Positions 1 through 7,355 of a stretch of DNA of 64,000 nucleotides are shown here, one piece after another; positions within the stretch are counted from its first letter, which is position 1, and every line of letters starts with the position of its first letter. The stretch covers positions 248,001 to 312,000 of the forward strand of contig CBDEFQ010000006.1 in assembly GCA_965237485.1 (NCBI GenBank), written 5' to 3'. A model generated the notes under the pieces. That model searched no databases, was not told the DNA's origin, and saw only the letters and a list, made by a program, of their open reading frames with translations. Origin of the DNA: JAAELZ01 sp965237485 (GTDB lineage: Bacteria > Pseudomonadota > Gammaproteobacteria > Arenicellales > Poriferihabitantaceae). The translations under genes and the position numbers were made by a program.

Positions 1-196
1 ATCTGCAAGCCTATCAATCGATGAAAGAAGCAAAAGACGGTATTGGCAATTGGATGAACTATTACAACCAAGAACGCAAACATCAAACCTTAGGCATGGT
101 GCCTGACATGATGTATGATCCATGTCGCGGCCTGAAATTGGCTGCTTAATCAGCTGAAAATAACTCCTAAGCCATCTGTCCTAAAAAGCGGGTCCA
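1..196 (+). mobile_element. Right end of an IS3-type element, cut by window edge
   Basis: The window opens inside an insertion sequence. It contains the last 48 codons of a transposase, then about 47 non-coding bases ending near TGGACCCGC (read on the minus strand, about 188-196). Immediately beyond this point the sequence is coding for an M24 peptidase on the opposite strand, which stops making sense at the junction. The exact IS end is inferred from that loss of homology; the other end is outside the window, so the terminal repeat cannot be confirmed. Confidence 0.7.
3..149 (+). CDS. IS3-family transposase (OrfB), C-terminal 48 residues
   Basis: The open frame enters from the left edge and ends at TAA 147-149. 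The visible peptide contains NYYNQERKHQTLG and ends CRGLKLAA, which is the typical tail of IS3-family integrase-core transposases (the YN-x-x-R-x-H-x-x-L-G motif that follows the catalytic glutamate). The DDE residues lie outside the window. It is the mobile element that truncates the neighbouring M24 peptidase gene. Confidence 0.8.
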   Translation: MQAYQSMKEAKDGIGNWMNYYNQERKHQTLGMVPDMMYDPCRGLKLAA

Positions 197-496
197 CTTC
201 TCTGCTCGGGTTTTTTGCTCTTCAAATGCAGGGCAGATGTAAACCAGTGTGCCGTCTGCCGAAATAACTGCACCGTGTAAACGTTCACTCATATAACACT
301 GCATTCCGGTGAAATACCTTAGACTGGTGGTCGCGTCGAGGTAGAGCGCATTAACGCCTTCGGCATGCATAAGCTCGCAGACTTTATCAATTCTAGCTTG
401 ATATTCCGCTAGAGTAATTGGCTGAGCTTGGTCCCGGTTAGAGCTTAATCTTTCTAATTCAATATCAGCGGTAGAATGGCCAACGCCTAAAGTCAT
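167..496 (-). pseudogene. M24 peptidase (Xaa-Pro peptidase-like), N-terminal fragment truncated by IS
   Basis: The fragment encodes about 105 residues of a creatinase/prolidase N-terminal domain. Visible features are the ITLAEYQARIDKV opening helix, the GVNALYLD strand and a TSLRYFTG motif, which resembles the 'YxTG' segment common to this family. Coding sense stops at the IS3-type end near 196; the last dozen residues and the stop come from the IS. The metal-binding C-terminal pita-bread domain is absent, so the product cannot be an active peptidase. It is divergent from a second M24 gene at 872, which is also broken. Family known to hydrolyse Xaa-Pro dipeptides or related N-substituted amino acids; the substrate here is unknown. 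Confidence 0.75.
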
Positions 497-871
497 TGTT
501 TTCGTCCTAGTTTTGGGTGATGTCTTAGGAATATTATCTCGTATAAAAACATAATTTCTCCCTGGTAAGTTGAAAAAGGACTAAGTAAATTCACGATTCT
601 ATCGACTTATAATTGGACTAGAATTGTATTTAGGGTTTAGCAAAGCGTAAACTATTGGCACTAATATATACCTGTTGTTGAACTATGAAGCTACGTTATC
701 AAGGTTTATTTTTATTAGCTATGCCACCTTTCCCTTTGTTTGGGGATGAGGAATCTGAATACAGTGCGGTAGTCGATGCTGGGCGTGGCTGTAGGGGCAT
801 CTTTTTAGCGAATTAATGTTTGTTAGCGACAATATTAATAGGCGGCTACCCACTTTCAAATTGCAGATAAT
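497..871. other. Intergenic region between two divergent M24 genes; one small ORF of unknown meaning
   Basis: This 375-bp AT-rich stretch separates the two divergent broken M24 genes and presumably held both promoters. It contains a 43-codon plus-strand ORF at 685-816 beginning MKLRYQGLFLLAMPPFPLFG, which reads like the start of an exported protein, but it has no clear ribosome-binding site and ends abruptly. It may be a relic of a secreted or outer-membrane protein gene. Nothing else was recognised. Confidence 0.4.
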
Positions 872-1338
872 ATGCTAAATCAAGCCCGTAGACGAACTGT
901 CGAATTCCAAGCCCGTTTAAAAGAGGCAAATATTGACATTGCGATCATTACCGACGAAAGCTCGATCGCTTACTTAGCAGGGCTTTGGGGGTATCTTTCA
1001 GTTGAGTTTGGCCGGCCTACATTCTTGTTAGTTAGTCCTAACGAAGTGCCGGTGGTTATTACCCCTTTAATGGAAAGTGAGATGGTCTCGGCCATGACGT
1101 GGGTTGAAGATGTTATGACCTGGGAAGATATGGGGGAAAACCGTTGGGAAAATATACTTAAACAGGGTATCGATAAACTATCTCCTTCAGTGCGTAAAGT
1201 TCGCCTAGGCGTTGAGCGCGAGGCCTTGCCCACAATAGTGCGAAATTGGTTTGATAAGGCAATGGCGGGGGTAGCCCTTGAAAATATTTCCGGGCAGCTC
1301 GGGCATATCGGCAATTTTCAGGGTAGTTGCACATTTTC

Positions 1339-2406
1339 CTACGCAGCCAATAATACTTCTTTTTGTGGGTTCAGCGCAACCGCACCACAAGGCCGCCAAT
1401 TTCGGGTTTGGCCAGACCACCGATTAGGTTTTGCTGCTTTAGCTTCCTGATAAACAACTTCTCGTTTTGCTAATAGGGCACTATCTTCACCGCGATAACG
1501 CTGGCCAGGTGTAACGTAGCGTATAGCACTGTGACGATGTTCTTCGTTATACCATTGCATAAACTTACCCACCCATTGGCGGGCGGCCTCTAAGCTATCG
1601 AAGCCTTGAGAAGGCCACGCAGGGCAATACTTTACCGTTCTAAACATGGATTCAATATAAGCGTTGTCATTGCTTACTCTTGGCCTTGAGTAAGAGGGCT
1701 TTATTCCTAATGCTTCTAACTTCGCTCTCATTGTGAACGATTTCATTGGGCTGCCATTATCACTGTGTAAGACGGGCATGCCATCGCAGCTGGCCACTTT
1801 TAGAGCCGCCTGAGACATCAACTGCGCACCTAATTCACCGCTTTCAACAGGATGTACTTCCCAGTGAACGCCATAGCGACTGTAAAGGTCTTCTACCATG
1901 TACAGGTAATAATGCTTGCCAATAGTACGCGTCGCCAAATAGGTGATATCCCACATCCACACAGCATTAGGTTTTAGTGCTATATGAGTATCGGGTGTTC
2001 GGGACTGCTTTTGTTTGGCGCGGCCGCGGTGCTTCAATTGCCCATGCGCCTTGAGAACTCGATAAAAGCTAGACTCGCTGGCCACATAAATACCTTTGTC
2101 AGCCAACTGCGGTACTATTTGCGACGGCGGCAAATGATTGTATGCCGATTCATTACATATCGATAAAATGTGTTGCTGCTCTTGCTCGCTTAGTTTATTG
2201 CCAGGTACTGGCTTTTCTACCAAAGGACGTTGATCACTGCGGATACTATCTTCTCCTTTTGGCTTCCAACGTCTAAGCGTAGACTCGGCAAGGCCAACCA
2301 ACTCACAAGCACTTGAACGCTTTGAACCTGCGTCTACTGCTTCATTAACATCATTGATTACTTTAATGCGCGTCTGAGTCGTAATCATACTTCCTCGTCC
2401 TCCCAA
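1339..2406 (-). CDS. IS3-family transposase OrfB (DDE integrase core)
   Basis: The product has an N-terminal helical/HTH-like region and an rve integrase core. The catalytic residues are visible as D in WMWDITYL, D in LHSDNGSP and E in NDNAYIESMF; the tail carries WYNEEHRHSAI. The frame is open from TTG 2406; an internal ATG (in SMITTQ) overlaps the orfA stop as ATGA. The frame lies at -1 relative to orfA, and an A7G run in orfA would let ribosomes slip into it, so the active transposase is probably an OrfAB fusion. It spans almost the entire right two thirds of the IS. Confidence 0.9.
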   Translation of the reverse strand: MGGRGSMITTQTRIKVINDVNEAVDAGSKRSSACELVGLAESTLRRWKPKGEDSIRSDQRPLVEKPVPGNKLSEQEQQHILSICNESAYNHLPPSQIVPQLADKGIYVASESSFYRVLKAHGQLKHRGRAKQKQSRTPDTHIALKPNAVWMWDITYLATRTIGKHYYLYMVEDLYSRYGVHWEVHPVESGELGAQLMSQAALKVASCDGMPVLHSDNGSPMKSFTMRAKLEALGIKPSYSRPRVSNDNAYIESMFRTVKYCPAWPSQGFDSLEAARQWVGKFMQWYNEEHRHSAIRYVTPGQRYRGEDSALLAKREVVYQEAKAAKPNRWSGQTRNWRPCGAVALNPQKEVLLAA

Positions 2407-2876
2407 AGCGCCTGAAACTTTTTTTGTAATACTAATAATGCGGCCGTTTCAGCCAAGGCTTTATCTTTGCGGCGCAGCTGGGTTTCTAGCTTCTTCTTGT
2501 CTTTTTTTAACGCACGTATTTCATCGCGCGCAACTTTAGGGCTAATGAGAGCCTCATCAACACCATTAATACAAGCTTCTCGCCATTGCGTTATTTGAGT
2601 AGGGTATAGGCCTTTCTCTCGGCAATACGCAGATAATTCTTGTTCATTCATCGCAGCAGTTTCAAGAACTACGGTGAACTTAGTTTGGCAATCCCACTGA
2701 TTAGATGAATCACTATTAGGCATTAAAACTCCTGATCGTCTGGCTTTATTTCGCCAATCATACAAGGTTTGAACACTGATTCCTTCTTCTCTAGATATTT
2801 CTGCGAAGGACTGACTATTTGATGATAATAATTTAGATAAAACAGCTTCTCTTCGTTCTACGCTATATTTCGGCAT
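2385..2876 (-). CDS. IS3-family transposase OrfA (HTH protein)
   Basis: This 163-residue protein begins MPKYSVERREAVLSKLL. It has two helix-turn-helix-like segments, the first around residues 20-50 (FAEISREEGISVQTLYDWR) and the second around 75-100 (LSAYCREKGLYPTQITQWR), and ends in a basic coiled-coil (ALKKDKKKLETQLRRK). This is the DNA-binding and leucine-zipper half of an IS3-family transposase. It overlaps orfB by 22 bases and contains the putative slippery heptamer near its end. It serves the IS only. Confidence 0.9.
   Translation of the reverse strand: MPKYSVERREAVLSKLLSSNSQSFAEISREEGISVQTLYDWRNKARRSGVLMPNSDSSNQWDCQTKFTVVLETAAMNEQELSAYCREKGLYPTQITQWREACINGVDEALISPKVARDEIRALKKDKKKLETQLRRKDKALAETAALLVLQKKFQALWEDEEV
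2419..2426 (-). other. Probable programmed -1 frameshift site in IS3 orfA
   Basis: On the minus strand orfA reads CAA AAA AAG here, giving the classic A-AAA-AAG heptamer. Slipping back one base continues as V-S-G-A-L-G-G-R-G-S-M, which is exactly the orfB frame with no intervening stop. IS3-family elements are known to make OrfAB this way. Whether a stimulatory structure lies downstream was not established. Confidence 0.7.
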
Positions 2877-3688
2877 GAGTATTTCTCCGCCGCCCCTTGT
2901 GAATTAAAATGTGTGCAACTACCCTGACGTCTGGGGATATGCGCATGATCAAGTCAACGGAAGAAATTCAGGTGATGAAGCAAGCAGGCTTGATTGCCGC
3001 TGATATGATGCAAGCGGCAGAAGGCGCTTTAGCTGAGGGCGCGCCAGAATATGAAGCGGCTTTAGCGGTTATCAATGCGGGCACGCGCAGTGCTGCAAGC
3101 TTTCTAACCGCTAAAGGTTGGGAAGCGTTTATATCACCAATGATACATAATTTGCAGATCATGCAATCGGGTACGGACACCTCTATGGTGCATCGCCGCG
3201 CCAGCGTTAAACCCTTAGAGAAGGGAGATCCGGTGTATTTTTGATTTTGCAATATGGCCCAGTTTAAGCAATACAAATTGGGTTTTGATCGCATGTTTTT
3301 TATCAAAGAAATCTCCGGCGAAGGGGCGTAGGTACAACAAGCGGCCATTGATGCGCAGCAAGCGGCAATTGCAGCTATTAGACCCGGTGTCACTGCGGAG
3401 TCAATTGCGCAGGCAGCCAATGAAGTGTATGCCGAGCGCGGCTATGAAACTGGGTATAGAACCGGCCGCTCGATTGGTATGGCGTACTTGGAGTTACCCG
3501 AGCTTAAACAAGGTGACAAAACGATTCTACAAGCTGGTATGACATTCGCGGTAGACGGCGGCATTTCAGTTGATGGCCGGCTAGGAGGCCGAATTGGCGA
3601 TTCGGTGGTAGTGACTAAAGTGGGGTGTGATTACCTGACAGATTATCGCCGAGAAATTTTGATGGTCAATCGCTAGGTGCTATTGAAA

Positions 3689-3790
3689 ATGCGTGCTGCA
3701 ATCTTCCAAGCCCAAAGTGTGGGGCAATCTTTAGAACAGCGCGTTGATAGTCTGGGCCAAATCCTCGCCGAACAAAACTTAGATTTTTAA
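3689..3790 (+). pseudogene. Nitrilase/carbon-nitrogen hydrolase, N-terminal relic
   Basis: Starting ATG 3689, 33 codons read MRAAIFQAQ then SLEQRVDSLGQILAEQNLDF before TAA 3788-3790. The pattern (MRxAxxQ, then a helix, then a short strand) matches the first 33 residues of carbon-nitrogen hydrolases, where the next segment would hold the catalytic glutamate. The rest of the gene is gone; a convergent ycaQ-like gene begins 22 bases later. It lies directly behind the M24 pseudogene, so the two were probably one operon. Identification rests on a short stretch. Confidence 0.5.
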
Positions 3791-3811
3791 GCCCATTTTC
3801 TTCTAAGAAGC

Positions 3812-5014
3812 TTAAGCAAGACTTTCGTCAATGATGCCTTGCAGGTGCTTGCGATCTAGTGACGAAGCGGTTTTTTTGGTGGTGACGAGTTTGGAGCAAG
3901 CGTTTAATTGCATCCAAGTGAGCATTTCTTTCGCGAAGGCTTTTGTAAACTGCGCCCTGTCCTTAATTGGCTTTTCTGTGAACAGGTTAAGCAGATAAAG
4001 CGTATTGGTTTTTCGATCTGCTTTACAGTCCATCCTCCCTACCAAATCGCCCCCCCACAGTAAGGGCAAACAAAAATAACCATACCGGCGTTTCGCTGCG
4101 GGAATATAGCATTCTATTTGATAATCAAATTCGAATAAGTGCTGCATGCGCTTGCGCTGAATCAATAGATTATCAAATGGTGACAATATTTTTAAACGGC
4201 TGCGGTTAAGGGGCTTTTCTAGTAAGGATAGATTAGCGGTCAGAGCAAAGTAGCTTTGGCTTCCTACGGTCACTATTTTAATAACTCCTTCCTCACGTAA
4301 TGAATTCAAAGTAGGTCTTAACTCGCCCAGCATATTCTTAAGCAAGTACACCATTTCGGATTCTTGGCCTAAACCATTCGCCTTTAAAAACTGCGTTATT
4401 AAGAAGCGATAGTATTCATGCTTTGAGGGACAAGAAGTATCTGCGTCACTTGATAAAACTCGCTCGGTTAAATCATAAACCTTATGAAATCCGATTCGCT
4501 TAGGAATCATCAAATCTCCTTGCATGAATAAATATTCCAATGCCTGCTTGGCTGGCTTGCTTTCCCAAACTCCGGTTTGCGTAGCACCCTTATCAAAATC
4601 TTTCGCCATTAGCGGGCCTTCTTGTTTGATTCGTGATAGAACTTCGGCCATTATTTTTGCATTGCGCGGGTACCAGTGATCTGCCTGGCCCGACTTAATG
4701 GCTTGCTTGCGCGGTAAGGTATAGCGGTAATGGTTAGAAGGTAGGTAGGCTGCCGCGTGTGACCAATATTCAAAAATAGCTTTATCGCCGAGCAACTGGC
4801 TTAGGTGCTGGGGTTGGTAGCGAGGGTTGCGATTCCACAAGGTGTGGTGGTGAGCTCGCTCGACGACGGAGATGGTATCAATCTGTACGTAGCCCAGTTT
4901 GTCTAGTGCACGCTGTGTCGCGGCTAAGGCAGTGCCCTTAATTACTCTGGGCGGAAGGCCTTGGCTATGCAGTACTAACTTGCGCGCCTGTTTGAGTGAC
5001 AGTGCGTCTGTCAT
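3812..5014 (-). CDS. YcaQ-type winged-helix DNA glycosylase
   Basis: This 400-residue protein belongs to the crosslink-repair DNA glycosylase YcaQ/AlkX family (HTH_42), which unhooks interstrand crosslinks from DNA. It starts with a basic helix (LSLKQARKLVLHSQGL), followed by LGYVQIDTISVVERAHHHTLWNRN. The Gln44-Ile-Asp46 in this segment fits the QxD catalytic motif of the family, and the HHHTLWNRN segment is characteristic. Three winged-helix modules are expected from family knowledge. It ends 19 bases behind the enolase-superfamily gene on the same strand and may be read through from that operon, although the functions are unrelated. Length is normal and I see no damage. Confidence 0.85.
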   Translation of the reverse strand: MTDALSLKQARKLVLHSQGLPPRVIKGTALAATQRALDKLGYVQIDTISVVERAHHHTLWNRNPRYQPQHLSQLLGDKAIFEYWSHAAAYLPSNHYRYTLPRKQAIKSGQADHWYPRNAKIMAEVLSRIKQEGPLMAKDFDKGATQTGVWESKPAKQALEYLFMQGDLMIPKRIGFHKVYDLTERVLSSDADTSCPSKHEYYRFLITQFLKANGLGQESEMVYLLKNMLGELRPTLNSLREEGVIKIVTVGSQSYFALTANLSLLEKPLNRSRLKILSPFDNLLIQRKRMQHLFEFDYQIECYIPAAKRRYGYFCLPLLWGGDLVGRMDCKADRKTNTLYLLNLFTEKPIKDRAQFTKAFAKEMLTWMQLNACSKLVTTKKTASSLDRKHLQGIIDESLA

Positions 5015-5032
5015 CGCGCGGTGGGTGCTAGC

Positions 5033-6154
5033 TTAGCTGAAATGAGCTACGGGTGCGCCGAGCACTGACATATCGGCTGTGATTCCCAATCCAGGGGTGT
5101 CGGGTGCAATTACCCCGCCATGTTGGATGGGCGCATCTATCACCGCAGTGCTGCGGCTAACCATGTCACGGACGTCTAGTATGCAGCGTAGATTTTTAGT
5201 GGGCACTGTTTGTCCGAGATGCAAAACGCCCGCAAAGGCAATTTCAGATCCGACAGTGTCTTGTACACTGATTGTCAAACCAGCAGCAATACACATGTCT
5301 CGTTGTCGTTTGCATTGCGTCAGCCCACCTGCTTTAGATATTTTCAGCCCGATACCTTCAGCGCTGTTGTCAGCTAGTATTTGTGTCACGCTCACATCAT
5401 CGGTGGCCAGTTCATCAATAATTAAAGGGACATCTGATTTCCCGTGTAATCTTCGATGCTCACTATAGCTTGAACAGGGGGCTTCCAAAACAAAATCAAG
5501 GTTTCTCGGTAATAGTTTAAGTAAGCGGATTGTATGCTCAACGCTTAAACCCCCATTGGCATCTACAATAAAGTATTCACCCATTACTGCATCCGCTAAA
5601 GCGGCCTTAATACGTTCTGCGTCGAGTTTAGGTCCGCCTTCGGATTCAGATGCGCCAATTTTGACAGAGTGCCCCAGATAGCCTTGTTCGCGGTGTATTT
5701 GTACTCGGCCACGCATATCCTCTGGCGTAGCAGCGTAAATTGAAGAAATAACCGGCAGGTGCTCGCCAGTGCTCCCACCAAGCAATTGGTATACGGGTAG
5801 TTCGACTGATTTGCCAAAGATATCCCAGCAGGCTAAATCCAAAGGGGTTTTTGCATGCAAATGCCCAAGCAATGCCTGATTCATTGTGTCGTTGATGCGA
5901 TCGTACAGTCGAGGGTCTTTGCCCAATAAATGGGATGTAATTTCTGCAATGCCGGCACGCACCCCAAGAGCATGTGCAGCTATGTAATTGGGGCCAAAAG
6001 GGGTTGATTCTCCGAAACCTTCGATGCCGCATTGCGTTGTAATACGCGCAATAGTCGCGTCAAAACTCTGGTATTCCCGGCCACCAGATAATAAGTAGGT
6101 GCCACCTGAATAGGGTAAATCTACTTGATAAACATCAATTGCAGCGATTTTCAT
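5033..6154 (-). CDS. Enolase-superfamily dehydratase, cis-3-hydroxy-L-proline dehydratase-like
   Basis: This 373-residue protein has the mandelate-racemase-type fold: a capping domain opening with VDLPYSGGTYLLSGGREY, then a barrel. Candidate catalytic and metal residues are Lys165 (GHSVKIG), Asp198 (IVDANGG), Glu224 (LEAPC), Asp247-Glu248 (IIDELA) and Lys271 (LKISKAGG). The LPYSGG/SGGREYxSFDATI opening resembles an enolase-superfamily cis-3-hydroxy-L-proline dehydratase characterised from marine bacteria; such enzymes make 1-pyrroline-2-carboxylate. Its start overlaps the upstream dehydrogenase stop (TGATG), so the two are translationally coupled. A proline-racemase-family gene lies 15 kb away. 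Superfamily membership is certain; the substrate is inferred and other acid-sugar or amino-acid lyase roles are possible. Confidence 0.75.
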   Translation of the reverse strand: MKIAAIDVYQVDLPYSGGTYLLSGGREYQSFDATIARITTQCGIEGFGESTPFGPNYIAAHALGVRAGIAEITSHLLGKDPRLYDRINDTMNQALLGHLHAKTPLDLACWDIFGKSVELPVYQLLGGSTGEHLPVISSIYAATPEDMRGRVQIHREQGYLGHSVKIGASESEGGPKLDAERIKAALADAVMGEYFIVDANGGLSVEHTIRLLKLLPRNLDFVLEAPCSSYSEHRRLHGKSDVPLIIDELATDDVSVTQILADNSAEGIGLKISKAGGLTQCKRQRDMCIAAGLTISVQDTVGSEIAFAGVLHLGQTVPTKNLRCILDVRDMVSRSTAVIDAPIQHGGVIAPDTPGLGITADMSVLGAPVAHFS

Positions 6155-7251
6155 CAGGGACTAACTGCAGGGGGAATGAGCACTAATTTACCAGTAAATT
6201 GCTTGGCCAAGAATGCTTCTTGGGCAAGGGCGATGTCTTTTAGCGGATAGGTTTTAGCCACCACAGGGCGAATCTCTCCACGTTCGATGTAGGAAACTAA
6301 ATTACTAAACACTACACGTTCTTGATAGGTACAACCGATTAGGCTCAGGTCTTTTAGGTATAAGGTGCGTACGTCCAACTCAACAATTGGGCCGCCAATA
6401 GCCCCCGCAGTTGCATAACGCCCCCCTCGTTTGAGAATCTCTAATAGTTTAGGCCAATCAGCACCAGCGACTAGGTCCACCACTACGTCAATGCTTTCAT
6501 GGCCTAGCTCGGCTGTAAGATCAGTATTCCTATCAATTAGACGGTCTGCACCGATAGCTTTAACGTCGTCAAATTTAGCTTTACTGGTGACTGCGACTAC
6601 TTCCGCGCCTCGTCTTTTTGCGAGTTGTATGGCGGCAGAACCAACGCCTCCAGAAGCGCCTGTTATCAATACTCTTTCAGCACCAAGTTTAACTCGGTGC
6701 AGTAAGTTCTCCGCGGTTGAGTAAGCGCATGGAATAGACGCGAGCTCAGCATCGCTCCAGTCACAATCTACAGCATAGCTTTCATGGCTATCCGCCGCAC
6801 AGTACTGCGCAAAGCCGCCGTCGAATTCAGAACCGATAGTGGTGGTGTGAAAAGCTAGGTCGGTATTTTTATCATCTTGCATAGTGCGCACTAAGACGCG
6901 TTCGCCTATTCGGTTTGAATCTACAGTAGCGCCAACTGCTACTATGGTGCCGCAGCAATCAGCACCTTGTATGCGTGGAAAGCTCAAAGGGATGCCTGAC
7001 CAACTACCATCGTCATCATCAGCACTGTTAAACCCGCGTTCACCACCCTCTTCGGTTGCAGTGGTAACCGCTTTAGAATACCAAGCAGTTCGGGTGTTTA
7101 TATCGGTGTTGTTAATACCGGCAGCGCTAACTTGAATTAATACTTCCCCAACTTTAGGGCTGGGGGTAGTTACGTCCGTGCGGTACTCTAATTTCTCAAA
7201 CCCACCATGGCCGGTTAGAAGAACTGCATGCATTTGGTTAGGAATGGACAT
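6154..7251 (-). CDS. Zinc-type (MDR) alcohol dehydrogenase/quinone reductase family protein
   Basis: The protein is a medium-chain dehydrogenase/reductase of 365 residues. It has the GroES-like N-terminal half (VGEVLIQVSAAGINNTDINTR), a GADCCGTIVAVG segment and the nucleotide-binding motif GASGGVGSAAIQLAKRRGAEVVAV. The CxxCxxC structural-zinc loop of classical alcohol dehydrogenases is not obvious, pointing toward the zinc-independent quinone-oxidoreductase-like branch. I chose the ATG at 7251 (MSIPNQMHAVLL) because family homology begins there; an upstream in-frame start at 7320 would add unrelated residues. It is the first gene of a coupled pair with the enolase-superfamily dehydratase. The substrate is unknown. 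Confidence 0.8.
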   Translation of the reverse strand: MSIPNQMHAVLLTGHGGFEKLEYRTDVTTPSPKVGEVLIQVSAAGINNTDINTRTAWYSKAVTTATEEGGERGFNSADDDDGSWSGIPLSFPRIQGADCCGTIVAVGATVDSNRIGERVLVRTMQDDKNTDLAFHTTTIGSEFDGGFAQYCAADSHESYAVDCDWSDAELASIPCAYSTAENLLHRVKLGAERVLITGASGGVGSAAIQLAKRRGAEVVAVTSKAKFDDVKAIGADRLIDRNTDLTAELGHESIDVVVDLVAGADWPKLLEILKRGGRYATAGAIGGPIVELDVRTLYLKDLSLIGCTYQERVVFSNLVSYIERGEIRPVVAKTYPLKDIALAQEAFLAKQFTGKLVLIPPAVSP

Positions 7252-7355
7252 CGAAATGTTTAATCGTGGTGTATTCTGATTGCAGATAATAAGCCGATAT
7301 GTTGTTGTCCACAAGCTCAAGAGCTCTAAATTCGAGCGTTACTTTTGAATCGTGA

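Larger units (their letters stand above)
1319..2926 (-). mobile_element. IS3-family insertion sequence, 1,608 bp, inside the M24 gene
   Basis: The element is bounded by inverted repeats: CAGGGTAGTTGCACA at 1319-1333 and its reverse complement at 2912-2926. It carries two overlapping genes on the minus strand, orfA and orfB, typical of the IS3 family. It sits precisely between codons of the M24 peptidase without disturbing frame. I could not see a target duplication: the flanks are GCAATTTT on the left and ACGTCTGG on the right. The element itself looks intact and potentially active. Confidence 0.85.
872..3676 (+). pseudogene. M24 peptidase gene split by an IS and carrying two internal stops
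   Basis: The gene is readable in one frame on both sides of an insertion sequence: 872-1318 (149 codons, creatinase N-terminal domain with SSIAYLAGLWGY) and 2927-3676 (C-terminal domain starting DMRMIKSTEEIQVMKQAG, the usual linker of this family). Together they give about 398 residues, normal for the family. Two in-frame nonsense codons follow in the C-terminal half, TGA at 3242-3244 (after EKGDPVYF) and TAG at 3329-3331, so the gene was inactivated more than once. It is followed by a nitrilase relic. I infer a former role in degrading a dipeptide or N-blocked amino acid; the substrate is not visible. Confidence 0.8.

Noticed and set aside
1319..2926. Composite transposon formed by the IS3-type elements around 1-2926
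   Set aside because: The two IS3-type elements differ in sequence and the DNA between them is a broken chromosomal gene pair, not a cargo module.
3242..3244. TGA in the M24 gene as a selenocysteine codon
   Set aside because: The gene is already split by an IS and has another stop (TAG) 87 bases later; no selenoprotein family of this type is known and no SECIS-like hairpin was seen.
5079..5468. 129-codon ORF antisense to the enolase-superfamily gene
   Set aside because: Mirror of a conserved coding sequence; no independent evidence.
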